Below, in pieces: positions 27,791 through 36,567 of a stretch of 64,000 nucleotides of DNA. The position numbers were made by a program, and so were the translations under genes. The stretch spans positions 81,886 to 145,885 of the forward strand of contig NZ_LQCI01000034.1 of the NCBI RefSeq assembly GCF_001613935.1, given 5' to 3'. The notes under the pieces are model-generated. The model was not told the origin of the DNA. It searched no databases and was given only the letters and a program-made list of their open reading frames with translations. Each line of letters opens with the position of its first letter. Positions within the stretch are counted from its first letter, which is position 1. This DNA comes from Amycolatopsis regifaucium. GTDB taxonomy: Bacteria > Actinomycetota > Actinomycetes > Mycobacteriales > Pseudonocardiaceae.

Positions 27791-28558
27791 TCACAGGGGC
27801 GTGACATAGGCGCCCGAAATCCCGCCGTCCACCAGGAACTGCGAAGCCGTGATGAACGAGGCGTCGTCGCTGGCCAGGAACGCGACCGCGGCCGCGATCT
27901 CCTCCGGTTCCGCGAACCGGCCGACCGGCACGTGCACCAGTCGCCGCGCGGCCCGCTCGGGGTCCTTCGCGAACAGTTCCTTCAGCAGCGGCGTGTTCAC
28001 CGGGCCCGGGCACAGCGCGTTGACCCGGATGTTCTCCCGCGCGAACTGCACGCCCAGTTCCCGGCTCATCGCCAGCACACCGCCCTTGGACGCGGTGTAG
28101 GAGATCTGCGACGTCGCCGCGCCCATCACCGCGACGAACGACGCCGTGTTGACGATCGAGCCCTTGCCCTGCCGTCGCATATGCGGCAGCACGGCCTTGC
28201 AGCACAGGTACACCGAGGTCAGGTTGACCTTCTGCACCTTCTCCCACGCCTCGATACCCGTGGTGAGGATCGAGTCGTCCTCCGGCGGGGAGATGCCGGC
28301 GTTGTTGAACGCGACGTCGACCGAGCCGAAAGTGTCCACAGTGGTCTGGAACAGGGCTTCGACCTGCTCGGCGTCGGTGACGTCGGTCTGCACGAACAGG
28401 CCGTCGACCTCGTCGGCCGCGACCTTGGCCGTCTCGGCGGAGATGTCGCCGATGACGACTTTCGCGCCCTCGCTGGCCAGCCTGCGGGCGGTGGCGAGTC
28501 CGATACCGCTGCTGCCGCCGGTGATGACCGCGACGCGGCCCTCGAAACGCTGCACCAT
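27791..28558 (-). CDS. SDR-family oxidoreductase (polyamine operon, last gene)
   Basis: 255 aa classical SDR: TGGSSGIG (about 14-21), NNAG, Ser in NTASF, YTASK as YxxxK, and C-terminal DGG. FabG-like. It starts 4 bases after the aldehyde dehydrogenase stop, so it belongs to the polyamine-degradation operon, where it may reduce or oxidise a hydroxy/keto intermediate such as 4-hydroxybutyrate or succinate semialdehyde. That role is inferred from position. Confidence 0.8.
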   Translation of the reverse strand: MVQRFEGRVAVITGGSSGIGLATARRLASEGAKVVIGDISAETAKVAADEVDGLFVQTDVTDAEQVEALFQTTVDTFGSVDVAFNNAGISPPEDDSILTTGIEAWEKVQKVNLTSVYLCCKAVLPHMRRQGKGSIVNTASFVAVMGAATSQISYTASKGGVLAMSRELGVQFARENIRVNALCPGPVNTPLLKELFAKDPERAARRLVHVPVGRFAEPEEIAAAVAFLASDDASFITASQFLVDGGISGAYVTPL

Positions 28559-28562
28559 TGCT

Positions 28563-29927
28563 CTAGTCCTCCGTGCTGATAAAGACGTTCTTGATCTCGG
28601 TGAAGGCGTCGACGGCGTCCGGGCCGAGTTCGCGGCCGAGTCCGGACTGCTTGAACCCGCCGAACGGCGTCCAGTACCGGACGGACGAATGCGAGTTGAC
28701 CGACAGGTTTCCGGCTTCGACGCCGCGTGCGACGCGGAAGGCGCGGCCGACGTCGCGGGTCCAGATCGAGCCGGACAGGCCGTACTCGGTGTGGTTGGCC
28801 ATGGTCACCGCGTCCGCCTCCCCGTCGAACGGGACCACCGCGACGACCGGGCCGAAGATCTCGTCGGCGGCCAGCGGATGCCGCAGATCCGGCGGGGTGA
28901 CGACGGTCGGCGGGAACCAGTAGCCCGGCCCGTGCGGCGCGCTTCCCCGGAACGCCACCGGCGCGGAGTCGTCCACGTAGGACGAGACCTTCGCGTGGTG
29001 CCCGGCCGAGATCAGCGGCCCCATCTCGGTCATCTCAAGCCGGGGATCCCCGACGACGACGCCGTTCACGGCGGGTTCGAGCAGTTCCATGAACTTCTCG
29101 TACACGCTGGCCTGCACCAGGATGAGCGACCGCGCACAGCAGTCCTGCCCGGCGTTGTCGAACACGCCGTACGGCGCCGTGGCCGCGGCCTTCTCCAGGT
29201 CTGCGTCGGCGAACACGATGTTCGCGTTCTTGCCGCCCAGTTCCAGCGTCACCCGCTTCACCTGCGCGGCGCAGCCCGCCATGATCCGCTTGCCGACCTC
29301 GGTGGAACCGGTGAAGACGACCTTGCGTACCGCGGGATGGTCCACGAAACGTTGTCCCACCACGGATCCCTTGCCGGGAAGAACCTGGAATACGTCCTCG
29401 GGGATTCCCGCCTCGCGGGCGAGTTCCCCGAGGCGGATCGCGGTGAGCGGGGTGAGTTCCGCCGGTTTGAGCACGACGGTGTTCCCGGCGGCGAGCGCGG
29501 GCGCGAAACCCCAGCCCGCGATGGGCATCGGGAAGTTCCACGGCACGATCACCCCGACCACGCCGAGTGGCTCGTGGAACGTCAGGTTCACGCCGCCGGG
29601 CACGGGGATCTGCTTGCCGCTCAACCGTTCGGGTGACGCCGAGTAGTACGTCAGCACGTCGCGGACGTTGCCCGCCTCCCAGCGCGCGTTGCCGATCGTG
29701 TGGCCCGAGTTGGCGACTTCCAGCCGGGCGAGGTTCTCGATGTCGGCGTCGACCGCGTCGGCGAAGCGGCGCAGCAGCCGGGCCCGGTCGCCGGGGGCCA
29801 CCGCACGCCAGGCGGGGAACGCCGCCTGTGCGCGGGCGATCGCCGCGTCGGTCTCCTCGGCCGAGGTCAGCTCGACCGACCTCACCACCTCTTCGGTGGC
29901 GGGGTTGAGCACCTCGAACGTGGTCAT
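28563..29927 (-). CDS. Aldehyde dehydrogenase (gamma-glutamyl-aminobutyraldehyde type)
   Basis: 454 aa. The NAD-binding GSTEVGK, the catalytic Glu in ELGGKNANI and the Cys in GQDCCARS are all present. Operon context (with PuuA- and PuuD-like genes) points to oxidation of gamma-glutamyl-gamma-aminobutyraldehyde in putrescine breakdown (PuuC role). Its ATG overlaps the hydrolase stop by 4 bases, with RBS AAGGAG inside that gene. Confidence 0.85.
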   Translation of the reverse strand: MTTFEVLNPATEEVVRSVELTSAEETDAAIARAQAAFPAWRAVAPGDRARLLRRFADAVDADIENLARLEVANSGHTIGNARWEAGNVRDVLTYYSASPERLSGKQIPVPGGVNLTFHEPLGVVGVIVPWNFPMPIAGWGFAPALAAGNTVVLKPAELTPLTAIRLGELAREAGIPEDVFQVLPGKGSVVGQRFVDHPAVRKVVFTGSTEVGKRIMAGCAAQVKRVTLELGGKNANIVFADADLEKAAATAPYGVFDNAGQDCCARSLILVQASVYEKFMELLEPAVNGVVVGDPRLEMTEMGPLISAGHHAKVSSYVDDSAPVAFRGSAPHGPGYWFPPTVVTPPDLRHPLAADEIFGPVVAVVPFDGEADAVTMANHTEYGLSGSIWTRDVGRAFRVARGVEAGNLSVNSHSSVRYWTPFGGFKQSGLGRELGPDAVDAFTEIKNVFISTED

Positions 29928-30637
29928 GCTCGCTCCTTAGCAGCGTTCACCAGCGCCTCGAAGAGCCTGATGTCGTCCGGATTCTGTTCGGGATGCCATT
30001 GGACACCGAGGACGAACCCGTCGCCCGGCAGTTCGGCCGCCTCGATGGTCCCGTCGGCGGCCCAGCCGACCGGGACCAGCCCGTCGCCGAGCTTGTCGAT
30101 CGCCTGATGGTGGTAACACGGCACCTTGGTCTCGGTGCCGAGGATCGAGGCGACCCGGCTGCCCTCGGCAAGGGTCACCGTAGTGGTGCCGAAGGTCGCG
30201 GGCGCGGGCTGGTGATCGTGAGTGTCCAAAGTGTCCGGGAGATGCTGGGTGAGCGTCCCGCCGAGCGCGACGCTGAGCACCTGCAACCCCCGGCACACGC
30301 CGAGCACCGGCTTGCCGTCGGCCAACGCGGACCGCAGCAGACCGAACTCGAAGGCGTCCCGGTTCGGCCGGAGATAGGTCGTCGCATGCTGCTCCTGGCC
30401 GTACCGCGCCGGATCGACGTCGGCGCCGCCGACCAGCACGAGACCGTCCACAGCGGACACCAGCCTGTCGTGCGCGTCGCTCACCGGCGGCAGCAGGACC
30501 GGGATCCCGCCCGCCGCGACTATCCCGTCGACGTAGACCCGGTGCAGCAGCGCCGCCTCCGTCTCCCACACGAGGAACTTCGCGGGCTCCAGATAGGACG
30601 TGAGACCGATGACGGGTTCACAGCCGTTCGAAGCCAC
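29924..30637 (-). CDS. puuD: Gamma-glutamyl-GABA hydrolase (PuuD-like, peptidase C26)
   Basis: 237 aa, GTG start. The nucleophile elbow GVCRGLQVLSVALGG is that of class I glutamine amidotransferase-like hydrolases, with the His/Glu of the triad in GVQWHPEQNPDD. It releases GABA and glutamate from gamma-glutamyl-GABA. It overlaps the ligase gene by 20 bases. Confidence 0.85.
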   Translation of the reverse strand: MASNGCEPVIGLTSYLEPAKFLVWETEAALLHRVYVDGIVAAGGIPVLLPPVSDAHDRLVSAVDGLVLVGGADVDPARYGQEQHATTYLRPNRDAFEFGLLRSALADGKPVLGVCRGLQVLSVALGGTLTQHLPDTLDTHDHQPAPATFGTTTVTLAEGSRVASILGTETKVPCYHHQAIDKLGDGLVPVGWAADGTIEAAELPGDGFVLGVQWHPEQNPDDIRLFEALVNAAKERA

Positions 30638-31982
30638 GGATCCTCTCCCAGTCGGTGACGGCGGCGTCGTAGGCGGTGAGTTCGACTCTCGCCGCGTTCA
30701 GATAGTGGTCGACGACCTCGTCCCCGAACGCGGTCCTGGCGAGCGTGCTCTGGTCCAGCAGCGCGGCGGCCTCCCGCAGGGTGGTCGGCACGGTCGGCTT
30801 GCCGGAGCCGTAGGCGTTGCCCTGGAACTCCGGCTCCAGCTCAAGTTCGTTTTCGATACCGTGCAATCCGGCCGCGATCAGCGCGGCCACGGCGAGATAC
30901 GGGTTCACGTCGCCGCCGGGTACCCGGTTTTCGGTGCGGAGCGATTCGCCGTGGCCGACGACGCGGAGCGCGCACGTGCGGTTGTCGGTGCCCCACGCGA
31001 CGGCCGTCGGTGCGAAACTGCCCGGGACGAAACGCTTGTAGGAGTTGATGTTCGGCGCGAGGAAGTAGGTCAGCTCCCGCAACCCGGCGAGCTGCCCGGC
31101 GAGGAAGTGCTCCATCAGCGGGGAGAATCCGCCGGGACCGTCACCGGCGAGCACGGCCTCGCCCTCGGCCGAGCGCAGGCTGATGTGGATGTGGCAGGAG
31201 TTGCCCTCGCGTTCGTTGTACTTCGCCATGAACGTGAGGCTCTTGCCCTCCAGCGCGGCGATCTCCTTGGCCCCGGTCTTGTAGACACTGTGGTTGTCGC
31301 AGGTGGTCAGCGCGTCGGTGTACCGGAACGCGATCTCGTGCTGGCCCGGGTTGCACTCGCCCTTGGCCGACTCGACGTACAGCCCAGCGCCGCCCATGTC
31401 GTTGCGGATCCGGCGCAGCAGCGGCTCGATCCGTGAGGTGCCGAGCATCGAGTAGTCGACGTTGTACTGGTTGGCCGGGCGGAGGCCCTGGTAGCGCTTG
31501 TCCCAGGCGGACTCGAAGGTGTCGTCGAAGACGATGAACTCCAGTTCGGTGCCGACGTAGGCGGCGAGACCGCGCGCGGCGAGCCGGTCGAGTTGCCCGC
31601 GCAGGATCTGACGGGGCGAAGGGGCCACGGCCCCGCCTTGCACCCGTTCGAGGTCGGCGAGGACGAGGGCGGTGCCTTCCTGCCACGGGAGCAGGCGCAG
31701 TGTCTCGAAGTCCGGGCGCATGACGAAGTCGCCGTAACCGGTCTCCCAAGAAGACATCGCGTAACCGTCGACGGTGTTCATGTCGACGTCGACCGCGAGA
31801 AGGTAATTGCACGCTTCGGTGGCGTGCGGAACGACCTCTTCGAGGAAGTACTCGGCGGCACAGCGTTTGCCCTGCAGCCTGCCCTGCATGTCGGTGATCG
31901 CGATCAGCACCGTGTCGACGGTGCCGTCCTCGACCAGTTCCCGGAGCCGATCCAGCGTGAGCATGCCGCGCCTGTTCGCCAT
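30618..31982 (-). CDS. Gamma-glutamylpolyamine synthetase (glutamine synthetase family)
   Basis: 454 aa from the ATG at 31982 (a GTG three codons earlier is possible). Glutamine-synthetase fold: ELEFIVF and KGECNPGQHEIAF supply the metal-binding glutamates, and NSCHIHISL and NSYKRFVPGSFAP contribute ATP/glutamate sites. The typical GlnA adenylylation-site Tyr region is absent. With PuuD- and PuuC-like neighbours it fits PuuA/GlnA3, which glutamylates putrescine or other polyamines. First gene of the operon; divergent from the stress-protein gene. Confidence 0.85.
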   Translation of the reverse strand: MANRRGMLTLDRLRELVEDGTVDTVLIAITDMQGRLQGKRCAAEYFLEEVVPHATEACNYLLAVDVDMNTVDGYAMSSWETGYGDFVMRPDFETLRLLPWQEGTALVLADLERVQGGAVAPSPRQILRGQLDRLAARGLAAYVGTELEFIVFDDTFESAWDKRYQGLRPANQYNVDYSMLGTSRIEPLLRRIRNDMGGAGLYVESAKGECNPGQHEIAFRYTDALTTCDNHSVYKTGAKEIAALEGKSLTFMAKYNEREGNSCHIHISLRSAEGEAVLAGDGPGGFSPLMEHFLAGQLAGLRELTYFLAPNINSYKRFVPGSFAPTAVAWGTDNRTCALRVVGHGESLRTENRVPGGDVNPYLAVAALIAAGLHGIENELELEPEFQGNAYGSGKPTVPTTLREAAALLDQSTLARTAFGDEVVDHYLNAARVELTAYDAAVTDWERIRGFERL

Positions 31983-32210
31983 CAGCCTCACCTAAAGGTT
32001 CGAAGCGGTACCTTTGCGGCTTCTTCCTACCGGGCCGATCCGGCTCGGTCAACCCGGTTAATGGTCTATTTCGTTATCCATTGCGGACTGCAATTGATCC
32101 CTGGGCGGATTGTCTGTGATGCCCGGCTGAGAAGATGCTGTGAATCCCGCCGAATCGGGAGGAGATCCGCACATCCGGAACGTTGTACGGATCAAGAGAG
32201 GTGAGAAGGA

Positions 32211-32735
32211 ATGACACAGGCATTCACGCAGCAGACCACGTTCACCGAGCCTCAGGGACGGGCTCAGCTCCCGACGCTGCCCAGCGGGTGGCCGATCGGC
32301 TCGTACGAGTCGTACTCCGAAGCGCAGCGTGCCGTCGACCACCTCGCGGGAACGGACTTCCCGATCACCGACGTCACGATCGTCGGTGTCGAACCGATGC
32401 TGGTCGAGCGGATCGCCGGGCGGCTGGGCTGGAGCAAGGTACTGACCAGCTCGGCGCTGTCGGGCGCGATGTTCGGTATGTTCCTCGGCCTCGTGCTGAG
32501 CCTGCTGAACCCGGGCGCCGGGCTGGTGCCGATCTTCGTCGGCCTCGTCGGCGGTATCGGGTTCAACCTGTTGTTCGGCGCGCTGGGGTACGCGACGTCG
32601 AAGAACAAGCGCGGGTTCATCTCGCAGAGCCAGCTGGTCGCCCGGCGTTACGACGTCCTGGCCCAGCCGCGCAACGCCGAGAAGGGCCGCGCCCTGCTGG
32701 CCGACCTGGCCGCCAGGAGCGCGTTCACCCGCTGA
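32211..32735 (+). CDS. General stress protein 17M-like (YflT domain)
   Basis: 174 aa. The N-terminal domain contains SYESYSEAQRAVDHLAG...PITDVTIVG, the YflT/GSP17M signature. A glycine-rich hydrophobic pair of helices follows (FGMFLGLVLSLLNPGAG and IFVGLVGGIGFN), probably membrane-associated. The RBS GAGAAGGA precedes the ATG. Homologues respond to general stress; the divergent 228-base region upstream shows no promoter I can name with confidence. Confidence 0.8.
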   Translation: MTQAFTQQTTFTEPQGRAQLPTLPSGWPIGSYESYSEAQRAVDHLAGTDFPITDVTIVGVEPMLVERIAGRLGWSKVLTSSALSGAMFGMFLGLVLSLLNPGAGLVPIFVGLVGGIGFNLLFGALGYATSKNKRGFISQSQLVARRYDVLAQPRNAEKGRALLADLAARSAFTR

Positions 32736-32748
32736 ACCTCACCCCACG

Positions 32749-32781
32749 CGGGCCGGCACCTCATCGCGAGGGGCCGGTCCG
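32749..32781. terminator. GC-rich hairpin between convergent genes
   Basis: Arms CGGGCCGGCACCTC and GAGGGGCCGGTCCG pair with two mismatches around a 5-base loop, between the stop of the stress-protein gene and the stop of aspS. Likely a shared terminator. Confidence 0.6.
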
Positions 32782-32787
32782 CGGCTT

Positions 32788-34041
32788 TCACGGGGTCAGC
32801 CGGTGCAGGTCTCGCGGGAAAAGCGTCGCCTGTCGCACGTTGGGCAGCCCGAGCAACCGGGCGGTCCAGCGTTCGAGACCGAGTGCGAACCCGCCGTGCG
32901 GCGGCATCCCGTGGGCGAAGACGTCCAGGTAGTCCCGGTACGGTTCGCCGGACTCCCCTCGCGCGGCCAGCGCGGCGACGTAGTCGTCGTGCCGATGCAG
33001 CCGCTGGCCGCCGGTCACCAGTTCCAGCCCGCGGAAGAGCAGGTCGAAACTGTTCGAAAACCCGGGTCGCCCCGGGTCCGGATGCGTGTAGAACGGCCGC
33101 TTCGCCATCGGGTACCCGGTGACGAACAGGAACTCCGACCCGTGCTCGCGCAGCGCCCAGTCCGAGAGCGAGCGCTCGTGCGCGGGGGCGAGGTCGGGTT
33201 CACCACGCGGGTCCTCCCCGGTCTCCCGGGCGATCAGCTCCTGGGCGTCCGCGAAGTGGATTTCCGGGATCACCTCCGGCACGACGACTCCGACCGCCGG
33301 GACGGCCGAGGCCATGCTCGCGACCGCTTCCCGCAGCACCGCCATCACGTCGTGGTGGTCGTCGACGAAGCCGAGTTCCGCGTCGAGGCTGGTGTACTGC
33401 GCGAGATGCCGCGCGGTGTCGTGGGGTTCGGCGCGGAAGACCGGGCCGACCTCGTAGACCCGCTCGAACACCCCGACCAGCGCCTGTTTGTAGAACTGCG
33501 GTGACTGCGCCAGGAACGCCCGCCTGCCGAAGTAGTCGATGCCGAAGACGTTCGCTCCGGATTCGGTGGCCGACGAGACGATCTTGGGGGTGTGGGTTTC
33601 GGTGAAGCCGAGCCCGTCCAGCGCCGACCGGAACCCGGCGACGCTCGCCGCCGCGATCGTGAACACCTCTTTGCGCCGTGGATGCCGCAACGCCAGCGCG
33701 GCGTTGTCCAGCACCGTCGGCAAACCGGCGCGCAACCGCGGGCGGTAGAGGTCGAACGGCGGCGGTTCGGCGGGCTCGGAAAGCAGGCCGATCGAGGGCT
33801 CGGTCAGTTCGAGGGCGCCGGGAGCCTGGGGATTGGCGGTGACGAGGCCTTCGACCTCGACCACGGTCTCCTCCGGCGGCCAACCGGATCCGGCGGCGAC
33901 GACCTGCGCCAGCCCGGACCGGTCACGGACCACGACGAAGGTGACGGTCTTCAGCTGACGCCGTCGGTGCACCCAACCGGCTATTCGCACGCGTTCGCCG
34001 ACGTGCCGGGGCAGGTCGGCGACGAGAACACGCGAGATCAT
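32788..34041 (-). CDS. aspS: Archaeal-type aspartyl-tRNA synthetase
   Basis: 417 aa, much shorter than the ~590-aa bacterial AspRS and lacking its insertion domain, so it belongs to the archaeal/eukaryotic class (often non-discriminating). The OB-fold anticodon domain (VRIAGWVHRRRQL) comes first. The class II catalytic core has motif 2 in FRAEPHDTARHLAQYTSLD and motif 3 in GFALGLERWTARLLGL. Many actinomycetes keep it as a second AspRS. The ATG follows AGGAG by 5 bases, and a T-box leader precedes it. Confidence 0.92.
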   Translation of the reverse strand: MISRVLVADLPRHVGERVRIAGWVHRRRQLKTVTFVVVRDRSGLAQVVAAGSGWPPEETVVEVEGLVTANPQAPGALELTEPSIGLLSEPAEPPPFDLYRPRLRAGLPTVLDNAALALRHPRRKEVFTIAAASVAGFRSALDGLGFTETHTPKIVSSATESGANVFGIDYFGRRAFLAQSPQFYKQALVGVFERVYEVGPVFRAEPHDTARHLAQYTSLDAELGFVDDHHDVMAVLREAVASMASAVPAVGVVVPEVIPEIHFADAQELIARETGEDPRGEPDLAPAHERSLSDWALREHGSEFLFVTGYPMAKRPFYTHPDPGRPGFSNSFDLLFRGLELVTGGQRLHRHDDYVAALAARGESGEPYRDYLDVFAHGMPPHGGFALGLERWTARLLGLPNVRQATLFPRDLHRLTP

Positions 34042-34045
34042 CACA

Positions 34046-34310
34046 ACTCCTGTACGGATATGCGCGACCCCTTGGGAGTGCGGGCGAGAAGGGAACTCGC
34101 GGTACCACCGCACTTTCGCCGCCGTCCGGACGAGCGGCGGCCTCGAAGGCCCGTGACGGGGGCCGGACGGCGGGGCATGGGGCGCGGACGCCGTTCCTCC
34201 CCGCACTCGGGAGGGTCTTCACCGCGGGGCGCGAGGCCGCCTTCCCAGCTACCGGCGGCTCTCTGGCACTCGCGTGCTCCCCGGGCTACTCGTCTCCGTC
34301 AGCGCGTTGC
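34046..34310 (-). ncRNA. T-box leader of aspS, specifier GAC (Asp)
   Basis: On the minus strand, stem I carries the conserved AGAGAGCCG (34264-34256) and the specifier context GTGAA-GAC-CCTCCCGAG, with GAC (34217-34215) an Asp codon. Further down lies the T-box AAGTGCGGTGGTACCGCGAG (about 34114-34095). The sequence ACTCC (34079-34075) can pair with the Shine-Dalgarno GGAGT (34051-34047), so control is probably at translation, as in other actinobacterial T-boxes. Exact 5' end is estimated. Confidence 0.88.
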
Positions 34311-34345
34311 CCAGGAGGTTACGTCTCCCTGCGCGCTTCCCGCAT

Positions 34346-34412
34346 CCGCATTTCGTCCTCTGCACGCGGTAGTTCGCGTCCCCAACTACCGCGTTCAGAG
34401 GACGAAACGCGG
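34346..34412. repeat. Dispersed palindromic element, copy A3
   Basis: Arms of 29 bases (34346-34374 and 34384-34412) pair with two mismatches around a 9-base loop. It lies between the HAAS-domain gene's stop and the T-box leader of aspS, so it is upstream of a regulated leader and close to its likely promoter. Confidence 0.9.
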
Positions 34413-34457
34413 GAAAGGGGTGGAGGCGCCCCCGACAGCCGCCTCCACCCAGGCCAC

Positions 34458-35705
34458 CTAGCGCGTCGGCTGGGTGGAGTTCGACGGCGGAGCCGCGGCG
34501 GAAGACGTCGGCGACGGCGGGGCGGACGAAGCAGGCGGCACCGGCAGGCCCTTCGGGATCGCCGCGCTGAACGGGACGTCGGTCTTCTCCTGGCAGTAAC
34601 CGCGGTAACCGTTGTAGCCGTTGAGGTTTCCCTCGTCGTCTTGGACGCCTCGTTCGATTCGCGGGCGCGGATAACGGTTGTCGTCGCCGACCCTCCGCTT
34701 CTCGCCCGTGCTCCTCTCGCAGGCGTACCGGGTCGTGCTGAGCGGACGACCCTCCTCGTCGTAGAGGTAGATTTCGGTCAGCGGCTTGCCTTCGCCGTCG
34801 AACGCGTAGATGTTGTCCACGCTCTGGCTGCCGTACATCAGCTGCGGATTGCCGTAGGTGTCGTGGTAGTTCGGCGGATAGCCGCCATACGAACCGCTGC
34901 CGTAAGACCGCTTCGCGATCAGATCGACCGCCGCACCCGCGCCACCGAGCATGCTGCCGATGACGAACGCCGAGATCGGGACGGCCAGCCACAGGAGCCG
35001 CCGGTCCGCCTTCAACCGCGGTCCCGCCCAGACCACCGCGACGGCCGCCAGCAGCATCAGCGGCAGCAGCAAAACGGCCTCGGTGTCGCGCAGCACGAGC
35101 AGCAGGCCGAACACGACCAGCACCGCCGCGCACAGCACCCACCACGCCGGCTTGAGCGTGCGGAAGTAGGTCAGTCCCCTGCTGTTCCGATTGGCCTGGA
35201 ACGACGTCGCGGTCTCGCGAAGCTTGACCACCTCGGGCAATTCCGCGATCGGGGCGACTCCCTTGCGGACCACGTAGGCCACGCTGATCGCGAGCACCGG
35301 CGCCACGAAAAGCAGTCCCAGCAACGGTTCCACCCGCACCCAGACCGCCGCCGCGAAGCCGAACAGCGCGAACCCGCCCACGGAGAACACCAGGCCCCAG
35401 AACGCGAACCGCGCTCCGCCGATGCCGGTTTTCGCCTTCAGCGCGGTGGTCTTGTCGCCCGTGTCCGCCGGACGCGGCGGATAGCCACCGGACGCCCGCA
35501 GTTCCGCGGCGTAGCTTTCGGGGCTGCCCAGACGCTCGATCAGCGCCTCGACTCGTGCGTTGTCCCCCAGTTCCGCCTCCATCTCGGCGAGATGAGGGCG
35601 GACGTCTTCGAGGATCTCCTCGACTTCGCTTTCGGGCAAGTCGGCGAGCGCGCTCCTGACCCTCGCCAGATACACCCGCACGGCGGTCGGATTCTGCGTG
35701 CTCAT
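34458..35705 (-). CDS. HAAS-domain membrane protein
   Basis: 415 aa. Residues about 5-75 (YLARVRSALADLPESEVEEILEDVRPHL) form the HAAS signalling domain. Several transmembrane helices follow, and a long soluble domain with a Pro/Ser-rich C terminus ends the protein. HAAS proteins are regularly encoded with PadR regulators and ABC or sigma-factor genes. It overlaps the PadR gene by 4 bases. Confidence 0.75.
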   Translation of the reverse strand: MSTQNPTAVRVYLARVRSALADLPESEVEEILEDVRPHLAEMEAELGDNARVEALIERLGSPESYAAELRASGGYPPRPADTGDKTTALKAKTGIGGARFAFWGLVFSVGGFALFGFAAAVWVRVEPLLGLLFVAPVLAISVAYVVRKGVAPIAELPEVVKLRETATSFQANRNSRGLTYFRTLKPAWWVLCAAVLVVFGLLLVLRDTEAVLLLPLMLLAAVAVVWAGPRLKADRRLLWLAVPISAFVIGSMLGGAGAAVDLIAKRSYGSGSYGGYPPNYHDTYGNPQLMYGSQSVDNIYAFDGEGKPLTEIYLYDEEGRPLSTTRYACERSTGEKRRVGDDNRYPRPRIERGVQDDEGNLNGYNGYRGYCQEKTDVPFSAAIPKGLPVPPASSAPPSPTSSAAAPPSNSTQPTR

Positions 35706-36025
35706 GCTGCCTCTCCCAACAGGCTGTTCATCGTCGTGGCGAAACTCCGCCAGGTCTGCCCCGACTCTTCGAGGCGTTTGCGACCCGGTTCGTTGAGGCT
35801 GTAGTACTTGCGGTGCGGGCCTTCTTCACTCGGCACCACGTACGACGTCAGCAGGCCTGCCTTGTACAGCCGCCGGAGCGTCCCGTACACCGAAGCGTCG
35901 CCGACCTCCTGCAACCCCGCGACGCGAAGTCTTCGGAGCACGTCGTAGCCGTAGCCGTCCTCTCCGCGAAGTACCGCGAGAACGGCGAGGTCCAGCACGC
36001 CTTTAAGTAGCTGACTGATCTCCAC
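35702..36025 (-). CDS. PadR-family regulator
   Basis: 107 aa from a GTG at 36025, selected because GGGAGGG lies just upstream (a TTG at 36052 would lengthen it by 9 residues without an RBS). The winged-helix pattern LLKGVLDLAVLAVLRGEDGYGYDVLRRL and SVYGTLRRLYKAGLL is characteristic of short PadR (subfamily 1) proteins. It probably represses its own operon, including the HAAS protein. Confidence 0.88.
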   Translation of the reverse strand: MEISQLLKGVLDLAVLAVLRGEDGYGYDVLRRLRVAGLQEVGDASVYGTLRRLYKAGLLTSYVVPSEEGPHRKYYSLNEPGRKRLEESGQTWRSFATTMNSLLGEAA

Positions 36026-36123
36026 AGTCGCGTCCCTCCCAGTCTTACGCAACAGAAGGTACCACGCACTGCACAGTAGTGCGCACGGCGGAAGGCGGTT
36101 GCGCCCATCGGGTGGTTCATGAG

Positions 36124-36139
36124 TTACTTAGTCCAGTAA
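36124..36139. promoter_or_regulatory. Candidate operator of the GntR/ABC operon
   Basis: TTACT-6-AGTAA inverted repeat within GTTACTTAGTCCAGTAAT, 51 bases before the GntR start. YtrA-type GntR proteins usually bind TTAGT/ACTAA-like palindromes in front of their own operon, so this is the likely autoregulatory site. Confidence 0.5.
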
Positions 36140-36189
36140 TGAACCACCGCACCCGGCATCGGGTGCACGACTCTGGGGACGGAGGTGTC

Positions 36190-36567
36190 GTGCTCGACGA
36201 AGGAACACCCCTGTTCGTGCAAATCGCCGAACAGATCGCCGACGACATCGCCGAGGGAAGCCTGGCCGAGGGGGAACGCGTGCCGTCAACCAATGAACTC
36301 GCCGCCTTCTACCGGATCAATCCGGCGACGGCGGCCAAGGGGATCAACGTGCTCGCCGACGACGGCCTGCTCGAGAAACGGCGTGGCATCGGGATGTTCG
36401 TCGCCGCCGGAGCACGGGAAAAGCTGCTCACCGATCGGCGGAAACGGTTCGCCGAGCAGTACCTCGACCCCATGCTCGCCGAAGCGAGGCGCCTCGGCAT
36501 CGACGACGAAACCCTGATCTCGCTCATCCGCGGGAACGGACACCGGAACGGAGGACCCGCCGCATGA
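36190..36567 (+). CDS. GntR-family regulator, YtrA subfamily
   Basis: 125 aa from a GTG at 36190 (GGAGG 4 bases upstream; an ATG at 36139 would add 17 residues). Short winged-helix protein: PLFVQIAEQIADDIAEGSLAEGERVPSTNELA then INPATAAKGINVLADDGLLEKRRGIGMFV. The short C-terminal tail is that of YtrA, which dimerises there. Its stop overlaps the ABC ATPase start by 4 bases. Confidence 0.9.
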   Translation: MLDEGTPLFVQIAEQIADDIAEGSLAEGERVPSTNELAAFYRINPATAAKGINVLADDGLLEKRRGIGMFVAAGAREKLLTDRRKRFAEQYLDPMLAEARRLGIDDETLISLIRGNGHRNGGPAA

